Translations under genes and position numbers: made by a program
Shown here: piece by piece, positions 1 through 4,823 of the stretch
Numbering within the stretch: the first letter of the stretch is position 1
Layout of the letters: each line of letters starts with the position of its first letter
Notes under the pieces: generated by a model
Databases searched by the model: none
What the model was told of the DNA's origin: nothing
Seen by the model: the letters and a program-made list of their open reading frames with translations, nothing else
Origin: Kiritimatiellia bacterium
GTDB taxonomy: Bacteria; Verrucomicrobiota; Kiritimatiellia; RFP12; UBA3636
Length of the DNA: 7,539 nucleotides
Assembly (NCBI GenBank): GCA_017476965.1
Contig: JAFUXX010000437.1
Span: 1 to 7,539, forward strand
Direction: 5' to 3'

Positions 1-79
1 CGGCGAGGGCGAGCCACGCGCCGCCTCCTCCCGCGGCCGCGCGGCGCGCGGCCCTGGCGAGCGGAACCGGGGCCTTCAT
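1..79 (-). CDS. start of an unidentified protein, cut by window edge
   Basis: An ATG at 79-77 opens a frame that stays open to the window edge (26 codons). It begins MKAPVPLARAARRAAAGGGG and continues AWLALA. A basic start followed by a small hydrophobic stretch could be a signal peptide or a first membrane segment, but the visible part is Ala/Gly-rich and not diagnostic. The start lies 4 bases after the stop codon of the upstream transporter gene on the same strand, which is typical of operon-mates and the main support for this call. No clear Shine-Dalgarno sequence precedes it, so translational coupling is likely. The product cannot be named from this fragment. It could also be a chance open frame, since the GC content here favours long open frames. 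Confidence 0.45.
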   Translation of the reverse strand, partial: MKAPVPLARAARRAAAGGGGAWLALA

Positions 80-83
80 GGCG

Positions 84-1616
84 TCAGGGGATTGCGGCCG
101 CGACGGCGGGCGTCTTGTAGTAGCACAGGATCACGAGAGTCGCGGCGGCGCACGAGACGAAACCGACGACGAGGCCGACCTTGAGCCATTCGAGGAATGC
201 GACCTTGATCGAATACTTCTTGCCGAGCATGCTGATCGCCACGAGATTCGCCGTGGATCCGATGGCCGTGATGTTGCCGCCGAAGCACGCGCCGAACAGC
301 AGCGCCCACCACAGCGGCGACATTTCGGGCGCGTCGCCGACGATGGACTTGACGATCGGGATGAACGTCGAGACGAACACGATGTTGTCCACGAACGCAG
401 AACCGACCGCGGTCACGGCCACGATCGCCGGCGTGAGCACGTACTTGCTCGGCGTGGCGCCATCCGGCGAAATGCGGTCCGCTATCACGTCGGTCACGCC
501 GCAGTGTTCGAGTGCGAACGACACCGCGAAGAGCATCATGAAGAAGAGCAGCGACCACCATTCGATCGAACTCTCCACGTAGTGCCGCGCGCGGTGGCAG
601 CGGAAGAACATCAGCAGGCCGGCGATGGCGAGCGGCGCGGCGACGAGCATCGTGTTGGCTTCGAGCCCGAGCGCGCGCTCCAGGGGGTGGTGCGAAGCGA
701 TGAACGCGAGCGCGGCGACGAGGATCGCCAGCGCGCCCTTGTACGGTATGGCCACCATCGGGCCGAGCCCGATGTGGCTGGCGCGGCGCTCGGCGAGGCG
801 CTCGTCGAGGAGCTTGATTTCGCGGCGGTAGTAGAGGAGCAGCACCGCGGACACGCACAGCAGGCTCAGGAACATTATCGGCGTCGCGTGGACTATGAAG
901 TCGCCGAAGGAGAGCGGCACCCCGGCGTCGCCTTCCGCGCCCGGGTTCCAGTGGTATTCGGCCTTCGTGCCGATGAGGATGCCGACCGGGTTGCCGAGCA
1001 TCGTGCCCGTGGAGCCGATGTTCGTCGCCATGACGCTCATGAGCACGAACGGAGTCGGGCGCAGCTTGAGCGTGTCGCAGACCTGGAACACGAGCGCGAG
1101 GACGAACACGATCGACGTCACTTCGTCCACTATTCCCGGCATTGTGCCGGAAAGCAGCATCAGGATCGCGACGAACTTGAAGCCCGTCATCTTCTTCGCG
1201 TTGATGATCGACTGGATGATCCACGTGAAGAATCCCATGTCCTTCAGGACGCCGACGAGCGTCATCATGCCCACGAGGAGCAGGATGATGTGCAGTTCCG
1301 TGTGCTGCACGAATTCGTCGAGCGTCAGCACTTTCAGCGACAGCAGCGCCGCGATGCCGACGAACGCCACGCCGAGGCGGCGCTCTTCGAAAAGCAGCGT
1401 CGCGCAGATGATGAGCGCGAACACGGAAACGGCCGCGATCTGCCTGACCGAGAGCAGGCGCCCGGGCGAGACCGCCGTAGCGAGATCCCCGTACACGGCG
1501 GCCGGGTCGGGAGGGGCGGGGAGGAGCCAAGCGAGCAGGCCCGCCAACGCGGCGACTGCGAACATCGCCGCGATCTGGATGCGGACGACGCGTTTCGAAG
1601 GAGCGGAAGAAGACAT
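84..1616 (-). CDS. NhaD/ArsB-superfamily ion transporter (probable Na+/H+ antiporter)
   Basis: 510-aa polytopic inner-membrane protein of the ion transporter superfamily (SLC13/ArsB/NhaD). Hydrophobic segments alternate with short loops throughout, starting with a membrane segment at about residues 13-33. The two inverted halves each carry the family's paired motifs. In the first half these are the SGTMPGIVDEVTSIVF segment (156-171), with acidic D164 and E165, and TNIGSTGTMLGNPVG (198-212). In the second half they are FVDNIVFVSTFIPIV (408-422), with D410 and N411, and FGGNITAIGSTANLVA (445-460). This arrangement (D/N-containing helix, then a GxxxNxxG hairpin) is typical of NhaD-type antiporters and ArsB permeases. 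The length fits a family usually of 400-500 aa. The substrate is not decidable from sequence: Na+/H+ exchange is favoured over arsenite or dicarboxylates. The start at 1616 is 30 bases after the stop of the IIA/CBS gene, implying cotranscription. Its start context, CCGAAAAATG, recurs at two other genes here. Confidence 0.85.
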   Translation of the reverse strand: MSSSAPSKRVVRIQIAAMFAVAALAGLLAWLLPAPPDPAAVYGDLATAVSPGRLLSVRQIAAVSVFALIICATLLFEERRLGVAFVGIAALLSLKVLTLDEFVQHTELHIILLLVGMMTLVGVLKDMGFFTWIIQSIINAKKMTGFKFVAILMLLSGTMPGIVDEVTSIVFVLALVFQVCDTLKLRPTPFVLMSVMATNIGSTGTMLGNPVGILIGTKAEYHWNPGAEGDAGVPLSFGDFIVHATPIMFLSLLCVSAVLLLYYRREIKLLDERLAERRASHIGLGPMVAIPYKGALAILVAALAFIASHHPLERALGLEANTMLVAAPLAIAGLLMFFRCHRARHYVESSIEWWSLLFFMMLFAVSFALEHCGVTDVIADRISPDGATPSKYVLTPAIVAVTAVGSAFVDNIVFVSTFIPIVKSIVGDAPEMSPLWWALLFGACFGGNITAIGSTANLVAISMLGKKYSIKVAFLEWLKVGLVVGFVSCAAATLVILCYYKTPAVAAAIP

Positions 1617-1646
1617 TTTTCGGAAATTCCGTTTTGGGCGCGGCGG

Positions 1647-2579
1647 TCAGTCGCGGAAGACGTTGTGGAGGAAGCGCGGGAGCGTGACCATGCCGACGAG
1701 GCGCGCGCCGCGCAGCACGTAGCACCGGTCCGCGTCGAGGCGCGCCATCGCTTCGGCGACGGCGATCGCCGGGTCGTCCGCCTGGACCGCCGCGTACCCG
1801 TCGTCGGTGATGTCCGCCAGCCACGTGCTCGACTCTTTGTGCATCAGCGTCTCGAACGGCTGGAAGTCGGAAAAGCGCGACAGGTTTTCCATCCAGAGAA
1901 GGTAGTCGGGCAGGCACGTGCGCAGGAGCGCGCGCGCGGAAGCGACGCCCACGAGGTCGCCCTCCTTGTCCACCACCGGGATTTCCGAAAGCCCGGTGCG
2001 GACGATGAGGTCGATCGCGTCTTTCACGCTGTCCGTCTCGTGCAGGCGTTCCGTCACCGGCGCCATGAGGTCGCCTGCCGTCGCGGGCTCGCGCAGGTCC
2101 GCGCCGCCGCACACGAAGAACGCGGCGACCTCGGCCGCCGTGGAGAGCGAGGCGACCTTTTCCGCGGCGCCCGGCGCGTCGAGCCTGCGGGCGATCGCCG
2201 CGGCGACCTTGAGGTACGCGGCGGGTGTTTCGCGCGGCGTGAGGACGAGCACCGCGACGCGGGCCGGGCCGTCCGGCCCGCCGAATCCGAAAGCGCCCTT
2301 TTCCGGCGTCGCGACCGCGACGTACGTGCGCTCGATGCCTTCGAGCCTTGCGTGCGGCATCGCGACTCCCGGCGCGAGGAACGACGGCGCGGCCTTTTCG
2401 CGCTCCAGCACCGCCGCGACCGCCTTGGCCGGGTCTCCGATTTCGGGGTGGCCCGCCGCGAGCAGCTCCACCATGCGGGCGAACAGCCCCGGCGCGTCGG
2501 TGCCGGGCACCCGGCAAAGCACTTCTTTCTCGGAAAAAACCGGAACCGCGCACGGTTCCGCCTGTGGTTTCGTGGGCAT
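1647..2579 (-). CDS. PTS EIIA (type 2)-CBS pair regulatory protein
   Basis: 310-aa soluble two-domain protein. Residues about 15-160 form a fructose/mannitol-type PTS EIIA domain (PF00359 class). The phosphorylatable histidine is H76 in PGVAMPHAR (70-78), followed by the family's beta strand VAVATPEKGAFGF and the VLVLTP strand. Residues about 168-220 form one CBS motif (GDLMAPVTERL, then LSEIPVVDKEGDLVGVAS) and about 255-308 a second, degenerate one (YAAVQADDPAIAVAEAM, then CYVLRGARLVGMVTL). CBS pairs commonly bind adenine nucleotides. No PTS membrane component is adjacent; the next gene, 30 bp downstream, is an ion transporter. The likely role is therefore regulatory: sensing energy or phosphorylation state and controlling that transporter. 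This is an inference from context, similar to PtsN-type EIIA proteins that control ion transport. An SD-like GGGGAAGG at 2588-2595 lies 8 nt before the ATG. Confidence 0.85.
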   Translation of the reverse strand: MPTKPQAEPCAVPVFSEKEVLCRVPGTDAPGLFARMVELLAAGHPEIGDPAKAVAAVLEREKAAPSFLAPGVAMPHARLEGIERTYVAVATPEKGAFGFGGPDGPARVAVLVLTPRETPAAYLKVAAAIARRLDAPGAAEKVASLSTAAEVAAFFVCGGADLREPATAGDLMAPVTERLHETDSVKDAIDLIVRTGLSEIPVVDKEGDLVGVASARALLRTCLPDYLLWMENLSRFSDFQPFETLMHKESSTWLADITDDGYAAVQADDPAIAVAEAMARLDADRCYVLRGARLVGMVTLPRFLHNVFRD

Positions 2580-2611
2580 TTTTCGGACCTTCCCCGCTTC
2601 GGATGCGGCGG

Positions 2612-2640
2612 AGGGTACGACTTTCGCCCCCGAAAAGCAA
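2612..2640 (-). promoter_or_regulatory. predicted sigma70-type promoter of the IIA/CBS-transporter operon
   Basis: On the minus strand, TTGCTT (2640-2635) is followed after 17 bases by TACCCT (2617-2612). The start of the IIA/CBS gene lies 32 bases downstream of the -10 element. It sits in the 76-bp gap after the stop of the upstream 169-aa gene. The -35 is good and the -10 mediocre, so the call rests on position and the exact 17-bp spacer. Confidence 0.4.
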
Positions 2641-2655
2641 GCGCCGTGCCTTGGC

Positions 2656-3165
2656 TCAGCGCGCCGCGGCGGCGAGCTCGGCCAGACGGGCTTCGAGCCG
2701 GGCCACGCGCTCCTCCAGCCGGTGGAGGCGGCCGTCGACGGAAATCTTGCGCGCGCCGACCGCCATTTTGTCGGCGAAAAGCTTCTTGATTTCGTCGGGC
2801 GTCAGCCCGAGGTCGTCGCAGTAGTATTCGCCGCCGACGCCCTCGATTTCGAGCTGCGTCGTCTGCAGGCCGTGGCCGGCGACCGGCGCGTCCGAAACGA
2901 GCGGCACCGTCATCGCCTTGCGCTCGCCGTCCTCGCCGGCGGCGAACGTTATCCCCGGCCCGAAGTGGCACGCCAGACCGCGCAGGTAGTGCGAAATCGG
3001 CATGTCGGCGTCCGTCAGGACGACGCGTCCCGACGGCGCCCGCAGGCGGAACGCGAGGCGGCCGCCTTCGGGAGCGAGGTTGAAGCCGACGACCTTGCCG
3101 CGGTCGTCCACGAAATTCGCGGTGCCCTTGCCGCGGGTCTGGGCGTTTTCGAGGATCGTGATCAT
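2656..3165 (-). CDS. unrecognised 169-aa protein with C-terminal coiled coil
   Basis: I do not recognise this family. The 169-aa product begins MITILENAQTRGKG and has no signal peptide or membrane segment. The body (about 1-115) reads as beta-rich, with alternating hydrophobic strands such as GRLAFRLRAPSGRVVLTD (35-52) and TTQLEIEGVGGEYYC (102-116). A short acidic segment LTPDEIKKLFADKM (121-134) follows. The tail from about 145 (LHRLEERVARLEARLAEL) has leucines at heptad spacing, so a short oligomerising coiled coil is likely. The ATG at 3165 is chosen because it is the first in frame and gives normal protein composition; the preceding SD is weak. It starts 70 bases after tRNA-Ser on the same strand, without a convincing promoter between, so read-through from the tRNA transcript is possible. 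The coding call rests on balanced amino-acid usage, unlike the Arg-rich frames on the other strand. Confidence 0.7.
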   Translation of the reverse strand: MITILENAQTRGKGTANFVDDRGKVVGFNLAPEGGRLAFRLRAPSGRVVLTDADMPISHYLRGLACHFGPGITFAAGEDGERKAMTVPLVSDAPVAGHGLQTTQLEIEGVGGEYYCDDLGLTPDEIKKLFADKMAVGARKISVDGRLHRLEERVARLEARLAELAAAAR

Positions 3166-3235
3166 CGCTCGTCGTCTGCCTTTGCCGTCTGCCGCGAGGA
3201 CAACGCCGCGGTCCGGCCGGACTTTTCGAAATGAT

Positions 3236-3325
3236 TGGCGGAGGGGGAGGGATTCGAACCCCCGTTACCCGTAAAGGTAAACAGCATTTCCAGTGCTGCA
3301 CGATCGGCCACTCTGTCACCCCTCC
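3236..3325 (-). tRNA. tRNA-Ser (anticodon GGA), CCA encoded
   Basis: Class II tRNA read on the minus strand. The acceptor stem GGAGGGG (3325-3319) pairs with CCCCTCC (3246-3240), followed by discriminator G and an encoded CCA (3238-3236). The anticodon stem CAGCA/TGCTG encloses the loop CTGGAAA, giving anticodon GGA, which reads UCC and UCU serine codons. A long variable arm with a TTACC/GGTAA stem is present, as expected for serine tRNA. The T arm is GGGGG, loop TTCGAAT, then CCCTC with one G-U pair. The D stem has an A-C mismatch (A12 opposite C23), which is slightly unusual but tolerated. The 90-nt length with CCA is normal. Confidence 0.96.
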
Positions 3326-3360
3326 GCTTGAAAAGGCGCAATTGCGTCGAACGGGGGCGG

Positions 3361-3389
3361 ATGATAGCGGAACGCCTGCCGGATTGCAA
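3361..3389 (-). promoter_or_regulatory. predicted promoter of tRNA-Ser
   Basis: Minus strand TTGCAA (3389-3384), a 17-base spacer, then TATCAT (3366-3361). The mature tRNA starts about 36 bases below the -10 element, leaving a short leader. Both hexamers are close to consensus. The -35 sits immediately beyond the T-tract of the upstream gene's probable terminator. Confidence 0.65.
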
Positions 3390-3390
3390 G

Positions 3391-3436
3391 AAAAATCCGC
3401 TTTCCGGCGGCGGCCGCCGCGTCCGCCCCCGCCGGA
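3391..3436 (-). terminator. probable intrinsic terminator of the NrdD-like gene
   Basis: Directly after the stop codon, the minus strand has TCCGGCGG (3436-3429) pairing with CCGCCGGA (3410-3403) around a very GC-rich 18-nt loop that contains the self-complementary GCGGCCGC. A run of five T follows at 3395-3391, seven bases beyond the stem. The gap between stem and T-run is longer than ideal, so this is a moderate call. Confidence 0.45.
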
Positions 3437-3724
3437 TCAGCCGCAACAGCCGCAGTTCACGCCGTGTTTCACGCGGTCGCGCTCCTCGGCGCGCTTGGCG
3501 TCGTTGAACCGGTCGAGCGTCCCGACGAGGTATCCGGTGATGCGGCGGATGCGGTCGAACTTTTCCGTCGCCAGGTGGTACTGCAGCTCGACTTCGTCGC
3601 CGACGACTTTCACGTCGATCTGGCGCGGCATTTCGCCGAATTTTTCGACGGCGCGCTTCTTGTACGCTTCGATCTCTTCCGCGGAAAGTTCCCCTCCGGT
3701 CACGTTGACTGTGCATTCGGCCAT
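3437..3724 (-). CDS. small stand-alone NrdD-like glycyl-radical-domain protein
   Basis: 95-aa protein. The second half, residues 57-88, reads as the C-terminal tail of class III (anaerobic) ribonucleotide reductase. RRITGYLVG (60-68) matches the glycyl-radical loop (RRVCGYLG in E. coli NrdD), making G64 the candidate radical glycine. It is followed by DRFNDAKRAEERDRVKHG (71-88), which parallels the NrdD end (FNAGKQEEVKRRVKHL). The first half (1-56) is a small alpha/beta segment (SAEEIEAYKKRAVEKFG, then IDVKVVGDEVELQYHLA) that is not an NrdD catalytic barrel. The family's zinc ribbon is absent, but the protein ends in a cysteine cluster, NCGCCG (90-95). Full NrdD exceeds 600 aa, so this is either a spare radical-domain subunit, by analogy with GrcA/YfiD for pyruvate formate-lyase, or a family named only from this similarity. 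An upstream in-frame start at 3775 is rejected because a strong SD precedes the ATG at 3724. It has its own promoter and leader. Confidence 0.75.
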   Translation of the reverse strand: MAECTVNVTGGELSAEEIEAYKKRAVEKFGEMPRQIDVKVVGDEVELQYHLATEKFDRIRRITGYLVGTLDRFNDAKRAEERDRVKHGVNCGCCG

Positions 3725-3732
3725 TTTTCGGC

Positions 3733-3740
3733 TCTCCTTT
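3733..3740 (-). promoter_or_regulatory. ribosome binding site fixing the NrdD-like start
   Basis: AAAGGAGA on the minus strand, 8 bases before the ATG at 3724-3722. It is the strongest Shine-Dalgarno sequence in the window and decides against the upstream in-frame start at 3775, which would add 17 Gln/Thr/Lys/Arg-rich residues read from the leader repeats. Confidence 0.75.
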
Positions 3741-3778
3741 CTTGTTGTTGTTGCAAATCCTTGTGTTTGTTGCAAATC
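3741..3778 (-). repeat. two abutting 19-nt direct repeats in the NrdD-like leader
   Basis: Read on the minus strand, GATTTGCAACAAACACAAG (3778-3760) is followed immediately by GATTTGCAACAACAACAAG (3759-3741). The copies match at 17 of 19 positions. They lie in the predicted 5' leader between the hairpin at 3787-3806 and the Shine-Dalgarno sequence. The CAA-rich composition should keep this part of the RNA unstructured. They could be tandem sites for an RNA- or DNA-binding regulator, or a translation-enhancing leader. Confidence 0.6.
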
Positions 3779-3786
3779 GGTCCTTC

Positions 3787-3806
3787 GGCGCGCGTTCCCG
3801 CGCGCC
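3787..3806 (-). promoter_or_regulatory. GNRA-capped hairpin at the 5' end of the NrdD-like leader
   Basis: A perfect 8-bp GC stem, GGCGCGCG (3806-3799) with CGCGCGCC (3794-3787), encloses a GGAA tetraloop of the stable GNRA class on the minus strand. The predicted transcription start is about 3807, so the hairpin would sit at the very 5' end of the mRNA, as in leaders that protect transcripts from decay. On the opposite strand the loop is TTCC, so the favourable tetraloop forms only in the sense RNA. Confidence 0.5.
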
Positions 3807-3813
3807 GCCGCCC

Positions 3814-3842
3814 ATTATCCCGGATTCCCCCGCCGATTTCAA
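3814..3842 (-). promoter_or_regulatory. predicted promoter of the NrdD-like gene
   Basis: Minus strand TTGAAA (3842-3837), a 17-base spacer, then GATAAT (3819-3814). Both elements are near consensus. It implies a leader of about 80 nt carrying the hairpin and tandem repeats. Confidence 0.65.
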
Positions 3843-3870
3843 CCGTAAATTCCGCCCCCGTTCCCCGCGT

Positions 3871-3920
3871 AGTTTGCAGAAGTGAACGCACCTGATTCGG
3901 TGCGTTTGCTTCTGCAAACT
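3871..3920. repeat. 50-bp near-perfect inverted repeat between crcB and the NrdD-like gene
   Basis: Two 22-bp arms (3871-3892 and 3899-3920) flank a 6-base loop, TGATTC. Each arm begins from the outside with AGTTTGCAGAAG. The only departures from perfect pairing are two adjacent positions (3883-3884 against 3907-3908). These become G-U wobbles in RNA copied as the plus strand but C-A mismatches in minus-strand RNA. No T-run follows on either strand, so it is not a standard intrinsic terminator. It lies 29 bp upstream of the NrdD-like promoter and about 90 bp beyond the crcB stop. It could be a processing or termination structure, a small-RNA stem, a protein-binding palindrome, or a dispersed repeat. 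Confidence 0.8.
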
Positions 3921-4011
3921 GCGCTTGAAATTTTCCGGGCAAACGGAGTGCCGAAACAGGGTTTTCTTCGGCAATCCTTTCGGGTGGATTTCGATTCTGG
4001 AGACGTCGCAT

Positions 4012-4398
4012 CTACGTCGCCCAGTTCATCGCCTTGTATCCGGCGACGACGGCGGCAAGGCCAAGAGCGAGACTGGACGCGACGTAGATCGCGGCCAGCG
4101 TGTCGTGGCCGGAGCGGAGGAACGCGGCATTTTCGCCCAGAAAAGTCGAAAAAGTCGTGAAGCCGCCGCAGAAGCCTGTTGCGAGCAGCAGCCTCAACCT
4201 TGGGTCGAGCCCACCGGCGCGGCCTGCGAACCCCGAAACGGCGCCAAGCAAAAAGCACCCTGCCACGTTCACGGCGAAAGTCGCCCACGGAAATCCCGCG
4301 GCGCCGCCGACCGGCAGCGCCTTTGCAACGAGAAACCGCGCGGCACCGCCGACGAAACTGCCGCAGCCGACCAAAAGAATCTCCAAAAGCGTTTTCAT
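4012..4398 (-). CDS. crcB: CrcB/Fluc fluoride ion channel
   Basis: 128-aa inner-membrane protein that exports fluoride as a dual-topology dimer. Four hydrophobic segments are visible (about 3-25, 37-60, 67-90, 100-122). Family hallmarks are G17-G18 and R21 in FVGGAARFLV, the FPWATFAVNVAGCFLLG segment (36-52) with pore asparagine N44, and GFCGGFTTFSTF (75-86) with the phenylalanine-box residues F83 and F86. The length is typical. A TTG 36 bases further upstream would extend the frame, but it overlaps the promoter -35. The ATG at 4398 starts the normal family N-terminus and is chosen. No fluoride riboswitch precedes it; the promoter places the transcript start at or within a base of the ATG, predicting a leaderless message. 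It reads toward the NrdD-like gene, but the inverted repeat and that gene's own promoter argue for separate transcription units. Confidence 0.92.
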   Translation of the reverse strand: MKTLLEILLVGCGSFVGGAARFLVAKALPVGGAAGFPWATFAVNVAGCFLLGAVSGFAGRAGGLDPRLRLLLATGFCGGFTTFSTFLGENAAFLRSGHDTLAAIYVASSLALGLAAVVAGYKAMNWAT

Positions 4399-4405
4399 GC
4401 CGTCA

Positions 4406-4434
4406 ATTGTATCGGCACCAGCCCCTCCCCGCAA
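4406..4434 (-). promoter_or_regulatory. predicted crcB promoter giving a leaderless mRNA
   Basis: Minus strand TTGCGG (4434-4429), a 17-base spacer, then TACAAT (4411-4406). Only seven bases separate the -10 element from the crcB ATG (4398), so transcription would begin at or next to the start codon. There is therefore no room for a Shine-Dalgarno sequence or a riboswitch. Confidence 0.6.
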
Positions 4435-4451
4435 GGCGCGAAACCGGAACG

Positions 4452-4477
4452 CGCGCCGCGGAACCGCGGCGCGTTTT
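4452..4477 (+). terminator. terminator-like GC hairpin plus T-run on the plus strand
   Basis: A perfect 10-bp GC arm pair, CGCGCCGCGG (4452-4461) and CCGCGGCGCG (4464-4473), followed by TTTT (4474-4477). The two-base spacer means the innermost pairs must open to form a loop. It is terminator-like for rightward transcription, yet no plus-strand gene lies to its left in the window. It lies just upstream of the crcB promoter and may insulate the region to its right, or end an unannotated transcript antisense to crcB. Confidence 0.45.
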
Positions 4478-4632
4478 CACGCAAGGCCCAAGGAACGAGC
4501 TGATGCCATTCTTGGGCTGATTTCAAGTTGAATCTGAAATTAGCCGGAATTGCCTTTCTGCCGGGTGTTTGCAAGCCGGGAAGAGGCGGGTTCATCAATT
4601 TCGAGAAAAAGAGCGCTGGTTCATGTTGGCCA

Positions 4633-4668
4633 CAAGCGCTTGCAACGCTCAAAGAGAAACCGGTTTCT
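4633..4668. promoter_or_regulatory. pair of LacI-operator-like palindromes
   Basis: CAAGCGCTTG (4633-4642) and AGAAACCGGTTTCT (4655-4668) are perfect palindromes with a central CG or GC step, like operators of LacI/GalR-family repressors. Their centres are 24 bp apart. No adjacent promoter is obvious, and the nearest gene starts are crcB (235 bp left, reading away) and the flavin reductase (450 bp right). The regulatory role is inferred only from the shape of the sites. Confidence 0.3.
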
Positions 4669-4763
4669 GGACCAAAGTTGCGGAATTAAGTCTAATTCGA
4701 GAAGTTTTGCTTGAATCGCCAGCGCTTTTACATGACCTCTGATAGATGGATCTGGCCAGAGCG

Positions 4764-4778
4764 GGGACAATTTGTCCC
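4764..4778. repeat. 15-bp palindrome GGGACAA-T-TTGTCCC
   Basis: Perfect 7-bp arms around a single central base. The size and symmetry suit either a dimeric DNA-binding protein site or the inner end of a short repeat element. No T-run follows, so it is not terminator-like. Confidence 0.4.
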
Positions 4779-4796
4779 GGAAAAGCCGGAAAACCG

Positions 4797-4823
4797 TCAA
4801 AACAAGCTCACGCGGGTGAGCTT
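4797..4823 (-). terminator. terminator-like hairpin on the minus strand
   Basis: Read on the minus strand, AAGCTCAC (4823-4816) pairs with GTGAGCTT (4811-4804) around a CCGC loop. It is followed by GTTTTGACGGTTTTCC, which gives a modest T-run at 4802-4799 and a second further on. On the plus strand the hairpin is followed by ATCCGTGC, so leftward transcription is the likelier target. No minus-strand gene feeds into it within 900 bp. Confidence 0.35.

Noticed and set aside
76..2789. Very long open frames on both strands overlapping the transporter and IIA/CBS genes (854 and 903 codons)
   Set aside because: They are Arg/Ala/Gly/Asp/His-rich with no domain likeness. They are shadows created by the high GC content over genes with clear motifs.
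3211..3222. Palindrome GTCCGGCCGGAC followed by TTTT on the plus strand
   Set aside because: The stem would be only about 4 bp with a 4-base loop, and no plus-strand gene needs a terminator here.
3725..3775. N-terminal extension of the NrdD-like protein to 3775
   Set aside because: The added residues are translated from the tandem repeats, and a strong SD is placed for the ATG at 3724.
3949..3973. TGCCGAA/TTCGGCA hairpin downstream of crcB as a terminator
   Set aside because: Only 7 bp with an 11-base loop, and no T-run on the minus strand.
4399..4434. TTG start for crcB 36 bases upstream, and a fluoride riboswitch
   Set aside because: The TTG overlaps the -35 element and the extra residues do not match the family N-terminus. 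No riboswitch-like conserved segments are visible upstream.
4395..4652. 85-codon minus-strand frame with a TTG start
   Set aside because: It runs through the crcB promoter and the terminator-like hairpin, with no RBS and no recognised family.
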